From positions 558,001 through 622,000 of the forward strand of contig JAVJTE010000020.1 of NCBI GenBank assembly GCA_040219025.1: a DNA stretch of 64,000 nucleotides, given 5' to 3'. Both the position numbers and the translations under genes were made by a program. Shown one piece after another: positions 34,195-42,848 of the stretch. Source of the stretch: HT1-32 sp040219025. Its GTDB lineage: Bacteria > Pseudomonadota > Alphaproteobacteria > Rhodospirillales > HT1-32. Every line of letters begins with the position of its first letter. Positions within the stretch are counted from its first letter, which is position 1. The notes below the pieces were generated by a model. The model was given only the letters and a program-made list of their open reading frames with translations. It had not been told where the DNA came from and did no database searches.

Positions 34195-35553
34195 ATGGCG
34201 ATCAAGAGCGTCTCATGGATGGATGAAAAGAAGCTCGACTGGCGCAAGGTCAGCCAGGACGAGGTCGACGAAGCCTATGCGCTGCACAAGCTGTTCGTGA
34301 ACGGCAAGTCCGGCGGCAAACGGATGAATTTCTCGATGGCTGATCTCAGCTATCTCAATCTGTCAAAATACGACCTGTCGAATTCGGAACTGACCGGCTG
34401 CCGTCTGCATGAAACCAATCTGGATGAAGTGCTGCTGGTCAGTGCCAACCTGTTCTCTGCCGATTTCCGCAAGGCCAGTCTGCGGGGGGCCAATCTCTCC
34501 AAGGCCGATATCCGTGGCGCCAGCCTGCGCGGAGCCGACCTGACCGGATCGACCATGGTCGAGAGCGATCTGCGTGACGGGGTGATGCTGAAATCCGACA
34601 AGCGGGGCAACCTGCAGCGCATTTTTGAGGATTCCGACGGTGCCCAGCTGCAGAATGCCAAGATCCGGCATGCGGACCTGACCGGTGCCAAGATGTCGAA
34701 CGCCTTTGTCATTCAGACCGACCTGACCGATACCATCCTGAAGGGTGTGAAGTTCATCCGGGCCGATCTGCGCAACGCCAACCTGACCGGGTCCAACCTT
34801 GAAGGGGCCGACCTGTCGGAAGCCAATCTCGACGGTGCCGTCTTTTCCGGGGCGATCATGCTGGGGGCTGTGCTGAACGGCACGCATATGGCGGGGGCAA
34901 ACCTGCTGGGGGCGATCCTCGATTATCGTGATCTGAAGAAAGCGGATATTACCAACGCCCTGCTGCCGACCCAGATGGACGGGCTTGAGAGCAAGCTGCG
35001 GGATATCCTCATCAACCATTCGAAATGGGTCGATAGCGGTGGCCGGGATGGCGAACAGGCGGATTTCAGCCGTCATGACCTGCGCGACAAGGATTTGCGG
35101 CGGGTCAATCTGGGAACGGCGAAATTCGAATATTCCGTCCTCGCAGGCTGCAATTTTGCTGCGGCGATGCTGGTGATGTCGGATTTCGGGTTCGCCGACA
35201 TGCGCAAGGCCGACCTGAAACAGGCGGATATGCGGGGTGCGAAATTCTGCCGCGCCAATCTCAGCGGGGCCGACCTGACCGGCGCACGTCTCGGCCCGAT
35301 GAGCATCCGCGGCACCATGGAATATGTCTGGCCGACCGACCTCAGCCTGTCACGCCTGACCGGGGCCATCCTGCGGGGGGCCGACCTCAGCCATGTCAAT
35401 TTCGAGGGTGCGAACCTTGAAGGGGCCGACCTGCGCGACGCCGACCTCAACGGCGCCAACCTCCGCGACAGCTTCTGCAAGGGCGCCGACTTCCGGGGCG
35501 CCAACGTCCGGGACATCGACATCCGCGGCGCCCAGAAGATCGATCTGGACTAG
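34195..35553 (+). CDS. Pentapeptide-repeat protein
   Basis: 452 residues from the ATG at 34195. After a ~45-residue non-repeat start (WMDEKKLDWRKVSQDEVDEAYALHKLFVNGKSGGKR) come two long blocks of A(D/N)LxX repeats, about 46-260 and 295-452, separated by a helical linker (KADITNALLPTQMDGLESKLRDILINHSKW). The repeats form a right-handed quadrilateral beta-helix in this family. A linker of this kind is also seen in other alphaproteobacterial PRPs. Functions in the family range from gyrase protection to scaffolding; nothing here decides. Ribosome site is weak. Confidence 0.9.
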   Translation: MAIKSVSWMDEKKLDWRKVSQDEVDEAYALHKLFVNGKSGGKRMNFSMADLSYLNLSKYDLSNSELTGCRLHETNLDEVLLVSANLFSADFRKASLRGANLSKADIRGASLRGADLTGSTMVESDLRDGVMLKSDKRGNLQRIFEDSDGAQLQNAKIRHADLTGAKMSNAFVIQTDLTDTILKGVKFIRADLRNANLTGSNLEGADLSEANLDGAVFSGAIMLGAVLNGTHMAGANLLGAILDYRDLKKADITNALLPTQMDGLESKLRDILINHSKWVDSGGRDGEQADFSRHDLRDKDLRRVNLGTAKFEYSVLAGCNFAAAMLVMSDFGFADMRKADLKQADMRGAKFCRANLSGADLTGARLGPMSIRGTMEYVWPTDLSLSRLTGAILRGADLSHVNFEGANLEGADLRDADLNGANLRDSFCKGADFRGANVRDIDIRGAQKIDLD

Positions 35554-35577
35554 ACCGGGACAGCTGTCATTCGATGG

Positions 35578-35595
35578 CGGCTCGCGGAGCCGTTT
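35578..35595 (+). terminator. Possible short terminator after the pentapeptide gene
   Basis: Six-base-pair stem CGGCTC/GAGCCG (35578-35583 and 35587-35592) with a GCG loop, followed by TTT. It lies 25 bases beyond the stop codon. The stem is short, so this is a tentative call. Confidence 0.35.
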
Positions 35596-35828
35596 CAGGA
35601 TGCCCTAGACCGGCCTCTCTGCACCTCCTCATCCTGAGCCCGTTTCAGAATCTGCCCGCTTCACTTCCCCCGGTTCACATCCCCCATGTCGCGTCCGGTG
35701 CAACTGATGTCGCGAATTGCCAAGCGTTGCCCCTGATGTAAATGGTCAAGTGCGACATCCTGCTCCGGGCTTGCCGGGGCCGTATGTTGTCGCGCTGACC
35801 AGTGGTCGCCGCCGGGGGGAGAGAGCAG

Positions 35829-38264
35829 ATGAACAGTCATGCACGGGTCGTTGTCATCGGGGGCGGGGTTGTCGGTGTTTCCACCTTGTACCATCTGGCC
35901 AGAAAGGGCTGGTCGGATGTGGTTCTGCTGGAACGCAAGGAACTGACATCCGGATCGACCTGGCATGCGGCGGGCCTGCTGCCGCTGTTCAACATGTCCT
36001 ATTCGGTCGGGCAGATTCACAAATATTCGGTCCGGTTCTATCACGAACTGCAGGAAGAAACCGGACAGGATGTCGGCTTCAAGACCGTCTCCAACATCCG
36101 CCTGGCCACCAACCGTGACCGCATGGATGAATATTATCAGTATGCCGGGGTGGCCGAGACCATTGGCGTGAAGGTGAATTTCCTGACCCCGGACGAGGTG
36201 AAGGAAATCTGGCCACTCTGTAATATCGAGGGGGTTGTCGGGGCGATCCAGCACCCGGATGACGGCTATATCCAGCCGGCGGATCTGACACAGGCGCTGG
36301 CCAGGGGGGCAAGGTCACGGGGCGCGACCATCCATCGCAATACAGCGGTGATTGCCATTGAGCGCACATCGGGCGGTGAATGGCTGGTGAAAACCGACAA
36401 GGGGGATATCACCTGTGAACATATCGTCTCGGCGACCGGCAATTTTGCCCGCCGCACGGGCGCCATGGTTGGCCTCGATATTCCGGTTATCCCGGTTGAG
36501 CATCAGTATATCGTCACCGATGCGCATCCGGATATTGTTGCCCGCAAGGAACAGGGGCTGCCGGAAATGGGTGTGCTGCGCGGCTCTGACGGGGCCTGGT
36601 ACATGCGCGAGGAACGGGGCGGCCTGATCCTCGGACCCTATGAGAAGGGAGCGCCCTGCTGCTATCTGGACGGGCCGGATGACAATTCCGAATATGAGCT
36701 GTTTCAGGAAGATCTGGAGCGGCTGGAACCGCATATCGAGGATGCCGTCAATCGTGTCCCGGCGTTCGGCGAGGTTGGCGTCAAGCAGGTCTATAACGGC
36801 GCGATCTGCTACACGCCGGACGGCAGCCCGATCATCGGCCCGGCCTGGGACAAACCGAATTTCTGGCTGAATGAGGGCCACAGCTTCGGAATCACCGCCG
36901 CCGGGGGTGCCGGATGGCAACTGGCGGAATGGATGGTTGAGGGGGAACCGACCATCGACATGCTGGGCGTCGACCCGCGGCGCTATGGTGATTATGCGAC
37001 GAAAAGCTTCCTGCGGAAAAAGAACGAGGAAGCCTATGCCAATGTCTTCACCATCCATTTCCCGGATGAGGAGCGTGAAGCCGGAAGGCCCCTGCGCACG
37101 GCCCCCTGCTATGACCGGCTGAAGGCGCTGGGCGCGGTATTCGGCCAGAAATTCGGCTGGGAACGGGCGAACTGGTTCGCGCCGGAGGGTGTGCCGAGAG
37201 AAGATGACTGGTCGTTCCGCCGCTCGAAATGGTTTGAACATATCGGCAATGAATGCCGCAACGTGGCGGAGAATGTCGGCCTGCTGGACATGTCCGCCTT
37301 CGCCAAATGCCGGATTTCCGGGCCGGGGGCGGAGGCCTTTCTGGATCGTCTGGTGGCCAACCGGCTGCCGAAGAAGATTGGCCGGGTGGGGCTCTGCCAT
37401 GCCCTGAACAGCCGGGGCGGCGTACATTCCGAATTCACCATCATGCGGGAGGCGGAAGACAGCTTCTACCTTGTCTCCGCCGGCGCGATGCAGCGTCTCG
37501 ATCATGACTGGCTGCACAGGCATATGCCGGATGACGGCTCTGTCCGGTTTGATCATCTGACCAGCCAGTACGGCGTGCTGGTGGTTGCCGGTCCGAAAGC
37601 CCGCACCCTGATGGAGCGGGTTTCCGATACGGATTTCTCCGCGGCTGCCTTCCCCTGGCTGACCGGAAAATGGATCGATGCCGGGCTGGCTCCGACAATG
37701 GCGCTGCGGGTGAATTTTGTCGGGGAACTGGGCTGGGAACTGCATCACCCCATCGAATATCAGAACCATATTTTTGACGCCCTGATGGCCGCGGGAGCCG
37801 ATCTCGGCATCCGGCCGTTCGGCATCCGCGCCATGGACAGCATGCGGATGGAAAAATCCTATCGCCTGGTCGGCACGGAACTGTCGATTGAATATGCGGC
37901 CTATGAATCCGGCCTCGACCGGTTCGTGCATCCGAACAAGGGGGATTTCATCGGGCGTGATGCGCTGATGCAATGGCGCGAGCGCGGGTTTGAAAACAGC
38001 TTTGTGACGCTGGAAGTGCATGACGTTACGGATGCCGATGCGCTGGGCAACAATCCGATCTATCAGGACGGCAAGCTGGCCGGCCGGGCGACCAGCGGGA
38101 ATTACGGCTTCCGGACCGGCAAGTCACTAGCGCTGGCGATGGTGCGACCGGATCTCGCCATCGAAGGTAGCTGCTTCGACATCCGCATTCTCGACCGGAT
38201 GTACAAGGCTACCCTGATCGGCGAAAGCCCCTATGATCCGGATAATGCCCGGCTGCGAGGTTAG
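35829..38264 (+). CDS. FAD-dependent oxidoreductase fused to GcvT domain (dimethylglycine/sarcosine dehydrogenase type)
   Basis: 811 residues from the ATG at 35829, with GGGGGAGAG upstream. The N-terminal DAO fold begins VVVIGGGVVGVSTLYHLARKGWSDVVLLERKELTSGSTWHAAG, the FAD-binding glycine motif and the typical GSTWHAAG of this group. Residues beyond about 430 are a GcvT-like aminomethyltransferase domain with GLLDMSAFAKCRISGPGAEAFLDRLVANRLPKK, and the NFVGELGWELHHP and GIRAMDSMRMEKSYRLVG motifs of folate enzymes. Such proteins oxidatively demethylate glycine betaine breakdown products and hand the one-carbon unit to tetrahydrofolate. Actual substrate could be dimethylglycine, sarcosine or another N-methyl compound. 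It has no obvious partner gene beside it. Confidence 0.93.
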   Translation: MNSHARVVVIGGGVVGVSTLYHLARKGWSDVVLLERKELTSGSTWHAAGLLPLFNMSYSVGQIHKYSVRFYHELQEETGQDVGFKTVSNIRLATNRDRMDEYYQYAGVAETIGVKVNFLTPDEVKEIWPLCNIEGVVGAIQHPDDGYIQPADLTQALARGARSRGATIHRNTAVIAIERTSGGEWLVKTDKGDITCEHIVSATGNFARRTGAMVGLDIPVIPVEHQYIVTDAHPDIVARKEQGLPEMGVLRGSDGAWYMREERGGLILGPYEKGAPCCYLDGPDDNSEYELFQEDLERLEPHIEDAVNRVPAFGEVGVKQVYNGAICYTPDGSPIIGPAWDKPNFWLNEGHSFGITAAGGAGWQLAEWMVEGEPTIDMLGVDPRRYGDYATKSFLRKKNEEAYANVFTIHFPDEEREAGRPLRTAPCYDRLKALGAVFGQKFGWERANWFAPEGVPREDDWSFRRSKWFEHIGNECRNVAENVGLLDMSAFAKCRISGPGAEAFLDRLVANRLPKKIGRVGLCHALNSRGGVHSEFTIMREAEDSFYLVSAGAMQRLDHDWLHRHMPDDGSVRFDHLTSQYGVLVVAGPKARTLMERVSDTDFSAAAFPWLTGKWIDAGLAPTMALRVNFVGELGWELHHPIEYQNHIFDALMAAGADLGIRPFGIRAMDSMRMEKSYRLVGTELSIEYAAYESGLDRFVHPNKGDFIGRDALMQWRERGFENSFVTLEVHDVTDADALGNNPIYQDGKLAGRATSGNYGFRTGKSLALAMVRPDLAIEGSCFDIRILDRMYKATLIGESPYDPDNARLRG

Positions 38265-38309
38265 GAAGTCCGGGATCTGCTTTGAAGGGCCACGAGTTGC
38301 CGCGGCTGA

Positions 38310-38708
38310 TCAGCCGATGGTACGATTGACGATGTTCCGCAGGCGCTTCAGCTCTTCATACTGTTCCTGCAATTCGGCGATACGCAGGCTCTTGTCGATC
38401 ATCGACTGGGCCAGTCTTGCGTCCGGCATCAGGCTGCAGAGCAGGCGGAAAGGCACATCCTGATGACGTTCCGTCGCGGCGGCGCGGACAAAGTCCTTCA
38501 CCCGCAGGAAGCTCATGGAAACCTCGCCCGGATGATCGATGACATCATCATGGTCGGCAATCAGTTTGCGGGCATCCTCACAGACCTCGGTGACCAGTTC
38601 CTCTCTCAGCTTGCGCAGATGCTCCGCCTGTTGCGGGGTTTCCCGCCCCGGCTCGTTGCCGGCAATCTTGCCGACGCCCAGCCCGCCACCGATGATGGTT
38701 ATCGCCAT
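38310..38708 (-). CDS. Small helical protein of unknown family, third gene of the P-loop module
   Basis: 132 residues from the ATG at 38708, supported by a GGAGG eight bases upstream. It opens with a short Gly-rich stretch (MAITIIGGGLGVGKIAGNE), then is almost all helix, ending in a likely coiled coil (IDKSLRIAELQEQYEELKRLRNIVNR). I do not recognise the family. It lies 31 bases after the DUF1232 gene and is probably the last gene of that transcript. Confidence 0.7.
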   Translation of the reverse strand: MAITIIGGGLGVGKIAGNEPGRETPQQAEHLRKLREELVTEVCEDARKLIADHDDVIDHPGEVSMSFLRVKDFVRAAATERHQDVPFRLLCSLMPDARLAQSMIDKSLRIAELQEQYEELKRLRNIVNRTIG

Positions 38709-38739
38709 GGGCCGGCCCTCCGGATATCTGGGGACATGA

Positions 38740-39240
38740 TCACGATGCCAGGCTGCCGATCTGGTGGCGCAACTGGTCGCAGGTCTGGGTGATGGAGCGT
38801 TCAACCGCCTCCATGAACCAGTCCGGCAACATGGTGCAGGTTGCATCGAGGGTTGTGCGGTTGGTGGCGACGATGGCGCGGAGGCTGTCGGATGGTTCGG
38901 TCAGCCGGTCCAGTACAAGGAACGAATAGATGGCGTCATCAAGATAGCCGATAATGCCGAATTCATTTTCCGGAATCAGATCGAACGGCATGATCAGATA
39001 ATTGAAGGCGGAGGCGGCCAGCAGCCTGTCCTCCGGCAGGTTGGTTGCATCCTCGACATAATCGCCGAGCGGCCCGATCAGTTCGGTCAGCGCCACGATC
39101 AGCGAGCGGATTTCACGGGCATCCTCATCTGACAGGGTCTCGAACACACGCCGGACGATTCCGGGGTCGAAATCCTGATCTGCGAGTTCTTTTATATGCC
39201 TGACGCAAATCGCGGCACTTTGTCTCAAGATATCAATCAT
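38740..39240 (-). CDS. DUF1232 (YkvA-like) protein
   Basis: 166 residues from the ATG at 39240, with AAGGA eight bases upstream; a GTG at 39255 overlapping the previous stop is an alternative. The DUF1232 signature is in AASAFNYLIMPFDLIPENEFGIIGYLDDAIYSFLVLDRL, with the conserved D-L-I-P-x followed by G-x-x-D-D. This family is small, membrane-associated in part and of unknown function. A second DUF1232 gene occurs at 52469. It is translationally coupled to the P-loop gene upstream. Confidence 0.82.
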   Translation of the reverse strand: MIDILRQSAAICVRHIKELADQDFDPGIVRRVFETLSDEDAREIRSLIVALTELIGPLGDYVEDATNLPEDRLLAASAFNYLIMPFDLIPENEFGIIGYLDDAIYSFLVLDRLTEPSDSLRAIVATNRTTLDATCTMLPDWFMEAVERSITQTCDQLRHQIGSLAS

Positions 39241-39251
39241 GGCCAGATCCT

Positions 39252-40121
39252 TCACTTTGCCGCCTCGTAGGCGGTAAGTCGTTCTTCATATTTTGCGGAT
39301 AAGCGTTCCATGTCGGCCACCAGTGCCGCCCATGTCCGGTCGAGATGATCTTCAAGCATCTGCATCTCGGCCTTGCGTTCTTCGACGGCGGTATCAAGCT
39401 CGGCTTTCAGGCGGGCGACAATGTCGGCGCCACTGTCCCCGATCCGGCCGGCAACGCTCAGCGACCGCGCATTCATCAGGCCGGACAGCATCTCCTGCAG
39501 ATCGGGAATGCCGCTGCGCTCGGTAAAGGCGGGCTTGTCGAGCAGCACGCCCTTCAGATAACGCGCATAGGAGACCAGAAAGACCTGAGGTTCGAGCCCG
39601 ATGGTGTCATTCATCTGCTGCAGGATGAACCCGAGCAGATCCTGAATGATGGTCTCATAGGCTTCGCGGTGAGAGAGCACCAGACTGAGCCTCGATTTCA
39701 GGTCGAAACCCGGCGCTTCCTGAAGCAATTCGAGGAAATCAAGTTCTGACCGGCGCAGATGGCCAACACCCGGATCATGCACCAGCATCAGGTGATCAGC
39801 CTTCGGAAGCAGGTCAGCCAGCTTTTCAGGCAGCCGGTTCGAACCGTTCTCGGGCAGATGATAGCTGGTATAGCAGATGCCCTTGATTTCCATGCTGACA
39901 ACATCGTCGTCGAGCCCGGATTCCTTGAAGGACCCGGTACCCGAGGCATCGGTCAGTGCATTCAGCAGGGCACCCTTTCCGGCCCGCCGGTGTCCGGCAA
40001 CCAGAATATTCATCACCGCGTCATCCGGGTTCGCGATCTTCGCGAACTGATCAACCAGATGAGGTTGCGATATATACGTTTTCAGCCGCGCAACCGCGAC
40101 CTCAGAAAAGACATCTTCCAC
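39252..40121 (-). CDS. P-loop GTPase-like protein with degenerate Walker A and helical tail
   Basis: 289 residues from a GTG at 40121. I prefer this to an ATG 57 bases upstream because GGAGG lies eight bases before the GTG and none precedes the ATG. The motif GHRRAGKGALLNAL (about 43-56) follows a hydrophobic strand and resembles the G1 loop of TRAFAC/dynamin-type GTPases, but the residue after Lys is Gly instead of Ser/Thr. A G3-like DPGVG appears near 117. The last 60 residues form a likely coiled coil (KAELDTAVEERKAEMQMLEDHLDRTWAALVADMERLSAKYEERL). The fold is plausible but activity is doubtful. Two small genes follow in tight order. Confidence 0.7.
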   Translation of the reverse strand: MEDVFSEVAVARLKTYISQPHLVDQFAKIANPDDAVMNILVAGHRRAGKGALLNALTDASGTGSFKESGLDDDVVSMEIKGICYTSYHLPENGSNRLPEKLADLLPKADHLMLVHDPGVGHLRRSELDFLELLQEAPGFDLKSRLSLVLSHREAYETIIQDLLGFILQQMNDTIGLEPQVFLVSYARYLKGVLLDKPAFTERSGIPDLQEMLSGLMNARSLSVAGRIGDSGADIVARLKAELDTAVEERKAEMQMLEDHLDRTWAALVADMERLSAKYEERLTAYEAAK

Positions 40122-40234
40122 CCGTTTTCCCTCCAGCGACCGCGACCTTATCAGCAAAGCGCGGTCGCATACAATCATCAGCCGTCATCGCCGGTTAATT
40201 GGCCGGCAGCGACAGCCCTGCCGGATCCGGGAGG

Positions 40235-41056
40235 TCAGGAACCGATCCGCAACGGTGCGACAAGACCGCGCAGGGCAGCGATGACACTCAGCGGGGTCAG
40301 CTTGCCGGTCGCCGGGTTTTCCGGTGACGGCACACCCTCGATTTTCATGGTGAACCGGGTTGAATCGGCATCAACCGTGATGGTGTGGGTGTTCCGGTCG
40401 ACGGTCGGATCTGCATAAAGCCGGATCGTCGTCTTGTCCGGGCCAATTCCGGCGAGGCTGAGGGCGACCGCAACATTGACGTTTGCAGGAAAGCCCCTGA
40501 CCGCCTCGCGGGCGGAGCCTTCAAAGATCACTGTCGGCTCCTTGATGGCGTCCAGGTCAATGTTGTTCTGCGTGATGTAGGGGGCACCTTTCAGGCCGCG
40601 GGGCGGCTTGCGGGTTTCCATCGTGACCGAGAATACTTCTCCCTCCGAGGCGCCGCGGACCGCATCAAGGCCGAGCAGGGCACCGCTGGGTACATGAATC
40701 CGCCCGCCGGTTTTCTGTGCCAGATCAACCAGCTCCATATGATCGAGCAGGGCGCCGACGCTGAGCGGCATGAAGATTTTTCCGGCTTCCAGCGCCGGAC
40801 GCCCGATCTCCGCGAACAAGCGGGCCGGGACAGATTCGACGATGATATCAGCCTTCGTGGCCAGCCCGGCGAGGTCGGTCACTTCGGGCGGGCTGGCAAA
40901 GTCTGCGACCCGTTCTGCGGCCCGTGCCGGATCGCTGGCTGCGACGGCGACAAGCCGGCAACCGGGAATGCCGCCCTGGTCCAGTACCCTGGCAACTTTC
41001 ATGCCGATTGCACCCAGGCCGCCGATTGCGACCGTCATCTCGCCTGTCTTTGTCAT
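40235..41056 (-). CDS. nadX: Aspartate dehydrogenase
   Basis: 273 residues from the ATG at 41056; the upstream frame extension has no family match. The Rossmann motif is VAIGGLGAIGMKVARVLDQGGIPGCRLVAVAASDP, and the middle includes VPSGALLGLDAVRGASEGEVFSVTMETRKPPRGLKGAPY, followed by ANVNVAVALSLAGIGPDKTTIRLYADP with the conserved asparagines. This is the L-aspartate dehydrogenase (DUF108) pattern. The enzyme converts aspartate to iminoaspartate/oxaloacetate with NAD(P). No nadA or nadC is nearby, so the role may be catabolic, perhaps with the divergent tctCBA importer. Confidence 0.9.
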   Translation of the reverse strand: MTKTGEMTVAIGGLGAIGMKVARVLDQGGIPGCRLVAVAASDPARAAERVADFASPPEVTDLAGLATKADIIVESVPARLFAEIGRPALEAGKIFMPLSVGALLDHMELVDLAQKTGGRIHVPSGALLGLDAVRGASEGEVFSVTMETRKPPRGLKGAPYITQNNIDLDAIKEPTVIFEGSAREAVRGFPANVNVAVALSLAGIGPDKTTIRLYADPTVDRNTHTITVDADSTRFTMKIEGVPSPENPATGKLTPLSVIAALRGLVAPLRIGS

Positions 41057-41166
41057 GCTGTTTTTTGTCCTGCCGTTTGATTCAGCGTGCAATTTGGCTA
41101 ACCTGTTCGACCTGTGCAATAGAACTCTTGAGGAAATCAAGCAACAGACCGCACATACATTGCCTT

Positions 41167-41204
41167 CATCCGGCATGGGAAAGCCGGATGATTTCTAAGA
41201 AATC
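41167..41204. promoter_or_regulatory. Two adjacent hairpins/palindrome in the leader of tctCBA
   Basis: An eight-base-pair inverted repeat CATCCGGC/GCCGGATG (41167-41174 and 41183-41190) abuts a perfect palindrome GATTTCTAAGAAATC (41190-41204). The palindrome ends eight bases before the ribosome site region of tctC. It could be an operator or an mRNA structure; the intergenic space is shared with divergent nadX. Confidence 0.45.
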
Positions 41205-41216
41205 AGGGAGACTTCA

Positions 41217-42182
41217 ATGCTACGTAAAACACTCATCGCGGCGACAGCTGCACTGACCCTCACCGGCCTTGGCGCGACGACAGCCGGGGCTGCTGACCTG
41301 TCCTGCGGCACGGCCAAACTGATTGTGCCCTGGGGCGCAGGTGGCGGTACCGACATCATTTTCCGCATTTTTGTCGAGGAAGTGAACAAGGACGGAAAGT
41401 CGCCGCAGCTGCAGGTTGTCAATGCACCCGGACAGGGCGGCAACAAGGGCGCGAAAGAAGCCCGCAAGGCAGATCCGGACGGCTGCACGCTGTTCGCCAT
41501 TCATCAGAGCGCGATCACCAGCTTCTTCACCGGTCGTGTTGATTTCACCTGGGACGCATTTGAATCCATTTCACTGCTGACCCGGACCCCGGCCATTATC
41601 GGCGCGTCGAAGAATGTGCCTTACAACGATATTGGCGGTCTGGTCGAAGCGGCGAAGGCCGCACCGGGAACGATTCTTGCCGGCGGTACGCTGGGTTCCA
41701 CCAGCCATTTCGTCTTCCTGCTGCTGGAAGATGCGACGGGCGCAAAGTTCAAGCATGTCTCGTATGACGGCACGCGTGAACGGATGACTGCGCTGCTGGC
41801 TGACAACATCAAGCTCGGCGAAATCAATCTCGCTTCTGCCAAAAAGTATATCCAGACCAGCGAACTGAAGGCACTGGGTATCACCACGGAAGAACGCAAT
41901 GAGGAAATCCCCGGCGTCAAAACGCTGAAGGAACAGGGCTATGATCTGGTCTATGGCACCGACCGTGGTGTCATGGCACCGAAGGGCACCCCGGCTGACG
42001 TGGTTGCCATGTGGGGCGACCGCTTTGTTGCGGCCTGCAAAAGCCCGGCCATCAAGAAGCAGATGGAGGCCAAGGGCTCGCTGACCTTCTGCACCACCCC
42101 GGCTGAGACTGCCAAGTACTGGCAGGATACCTACACAAAGTGGGAACAGCTGGCGATCAATGTCGGCATGTACAAGAAATAG
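41217..42182 (+). CDS. tctC: TctC-family periplasmic binding protein of a TTT transporter
   Basis: 321 residues with GGGAG upstream of the ATG and a signal peptide of about 25 residues (MLRKTLIAATAALTLTGLGATTAGA). The mature protein opens LSCGTAKLIVPWGAGGGTDIIFRI and has RGVMAPKGTPADVVAMW, the Bug family pattern. It binds a carboxylate in the periplasm for TctAB. An intercistronic hairpin follows, which probably keeps its mRNA level above that of the membrane genes. Divergent nadX suggests an amino-dicarboxylate ligand, as inference. Confidence 0.92.
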   Translation: MLRKTLIAATAALTLTGLGATTAGAADLSCGTAKLIVPWGAGGGTDIIFRIFVEEVNKDGKSPQLQVVNAPGQGGNKGAKEARKADPDGCTLFAIHQSAITSFFTGRVDFTWDAFESISLLTRTPAIIGASKNVPYNDIGGLVEAAKAAPGTILAGGTLGSTSHFVFLLLEDATGAKFKHVSYDGTRERMTALLADNIKLGEINLASAKKYIQTSELKALGITTEERNEEIPGVKTLKEQGYDLVYGTDRGVMAPKGTPADVVAMWGDRFVAACKSPAIKKQMEAKGSLTFCTTPAETAKYWQDTYTKWEQLAINVGMYKK

Positions 42183-42192
42183 GCTGATGCTT

Positions 42193-42220
42193 CGCCGTCC
42201 CGGATATTTCCGGGGCGGCG
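42193..42220 (+). terminator. Intercistronic hairpin between tctC and tctB
   Basis: Twelve-base-pair stem (42193-42204 with 42209-42220, one G-U wobble position, loop TATT) eleven bases after the tctC stop. It is GC-rich and lacks a T-run. Such hairpins protect the upstream message and reduce read-through in binding-protein-dependent transporter operons. Confidence 0.55.
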
Positions 42221-42329
42221 TCCTGTTTCAGGGGAGACGATATTTTCTCCGGACCGGGTCTGCCCGGCGGCCGGCGAATGATGTCGGGAACCCGGCTTTC
42301 GTGACCAATACGCCCAGGGGGGATGCGCC

Positions 42330-42836
42330 ATGGCCGGTCTTAACCGTGATGCGCTGACGGCAATCGTTCTGCTGATTGTCGAGGCTGTTTTTCTGCAGCA
42401 GACATTCCAGATTCGTGAAATGTCGTTTGCGACAATGGGCGCCGATGTATGGCCCAGGGCAATTCTGATCCCGTTGATACTCTGCACGCTCGGCTATCTC
42501 GCGCAGTCACTGCGCCGGGGCCCAGACGTGGTGGCATCAGAAAATGCCGAGGCGGGAGAGACGGTAGCCGACGGCAACTGGCTGTACCGCTATCGTAACG
42601 TCTTCTTCTGTTACGGCCTGTTCCTCGCCTTTCTGCTGACGCTCGATTTCTTCGGCATGCTGATCGGGGGCATACTTTTCGTATTTCTGGCCCTGACGGC
42701 CATGGGCGGGGCCTCTCCCCGTGCGCTGGCCCTGCATGCTCTTATTGCTGTCGTGGCGGTGGGAGCAATGTGGTCGATTTTTACTTTTGCGCTTCGGGTG
42801 ATCCTGCCTGAAGGCGTCATTCTTTCGACCTGGTAG
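42330..42836 (+). CDS. tctB: TctB-family small membrane subunit
   Basis: 168 residues from the ATG at 42330 with GGGGGGA upstream. Four predicted helices: two flank the start region (DALTAIVLLIVEAVFLQQTF; AILIPLILCTLGYLAQSL) and two are in the C-terminal half (FFCYGLFLAFLLTLDFFGMLIGGILFVFLAL; ALIAVVAVGAMWSIFTFAL). The layout matches TctB. It is the poorly conserved small subunit of the tripartite tricarboxylate transporter and is followed by tctA after 12 bases. Confidence 0.9.
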   Translation: MAGLNRDALTAIVLLIVEAVFLQQTFQIREMSFATMGADVWPRAILIPLILCTLGYLAQSLRRGPDVVASENAEAGETVADGNWLYRYRNVFFCYGLFLAFLLTLDFFGMLIGGILFVFLALTAMGGASPRALALHALIAVVAVGAMWSIFTFALRVILPEGVILSTW

Positions 42837-42848
42837 GGGAAGCGCATC

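Noticed and set aside
35570..35660. Possible third copy of the palindromic repeat after the pentapeptide gene
   Set aside because: Only the CTCCTCATCCTGAG core and a GAGCC-GTTTCAG direct repeat are present; the outer CTTCGAGACG arms are missing, so it is not counted.
36315..38021. Minus-strand frame of 568 codons
   Set aside because: Antisense to the oxidoreductase/GcvT gene, which carries clear FAD and GcvT motifs; typical GC-rich shadow.
38740..39255. GTG at 39255 as start of the DUF1232 gene
   Set aside because: It would couple to the upstream stop and has GAGG upstream, but the ATG at 39240 has an equally good AAGGA; kept as an alternative only.
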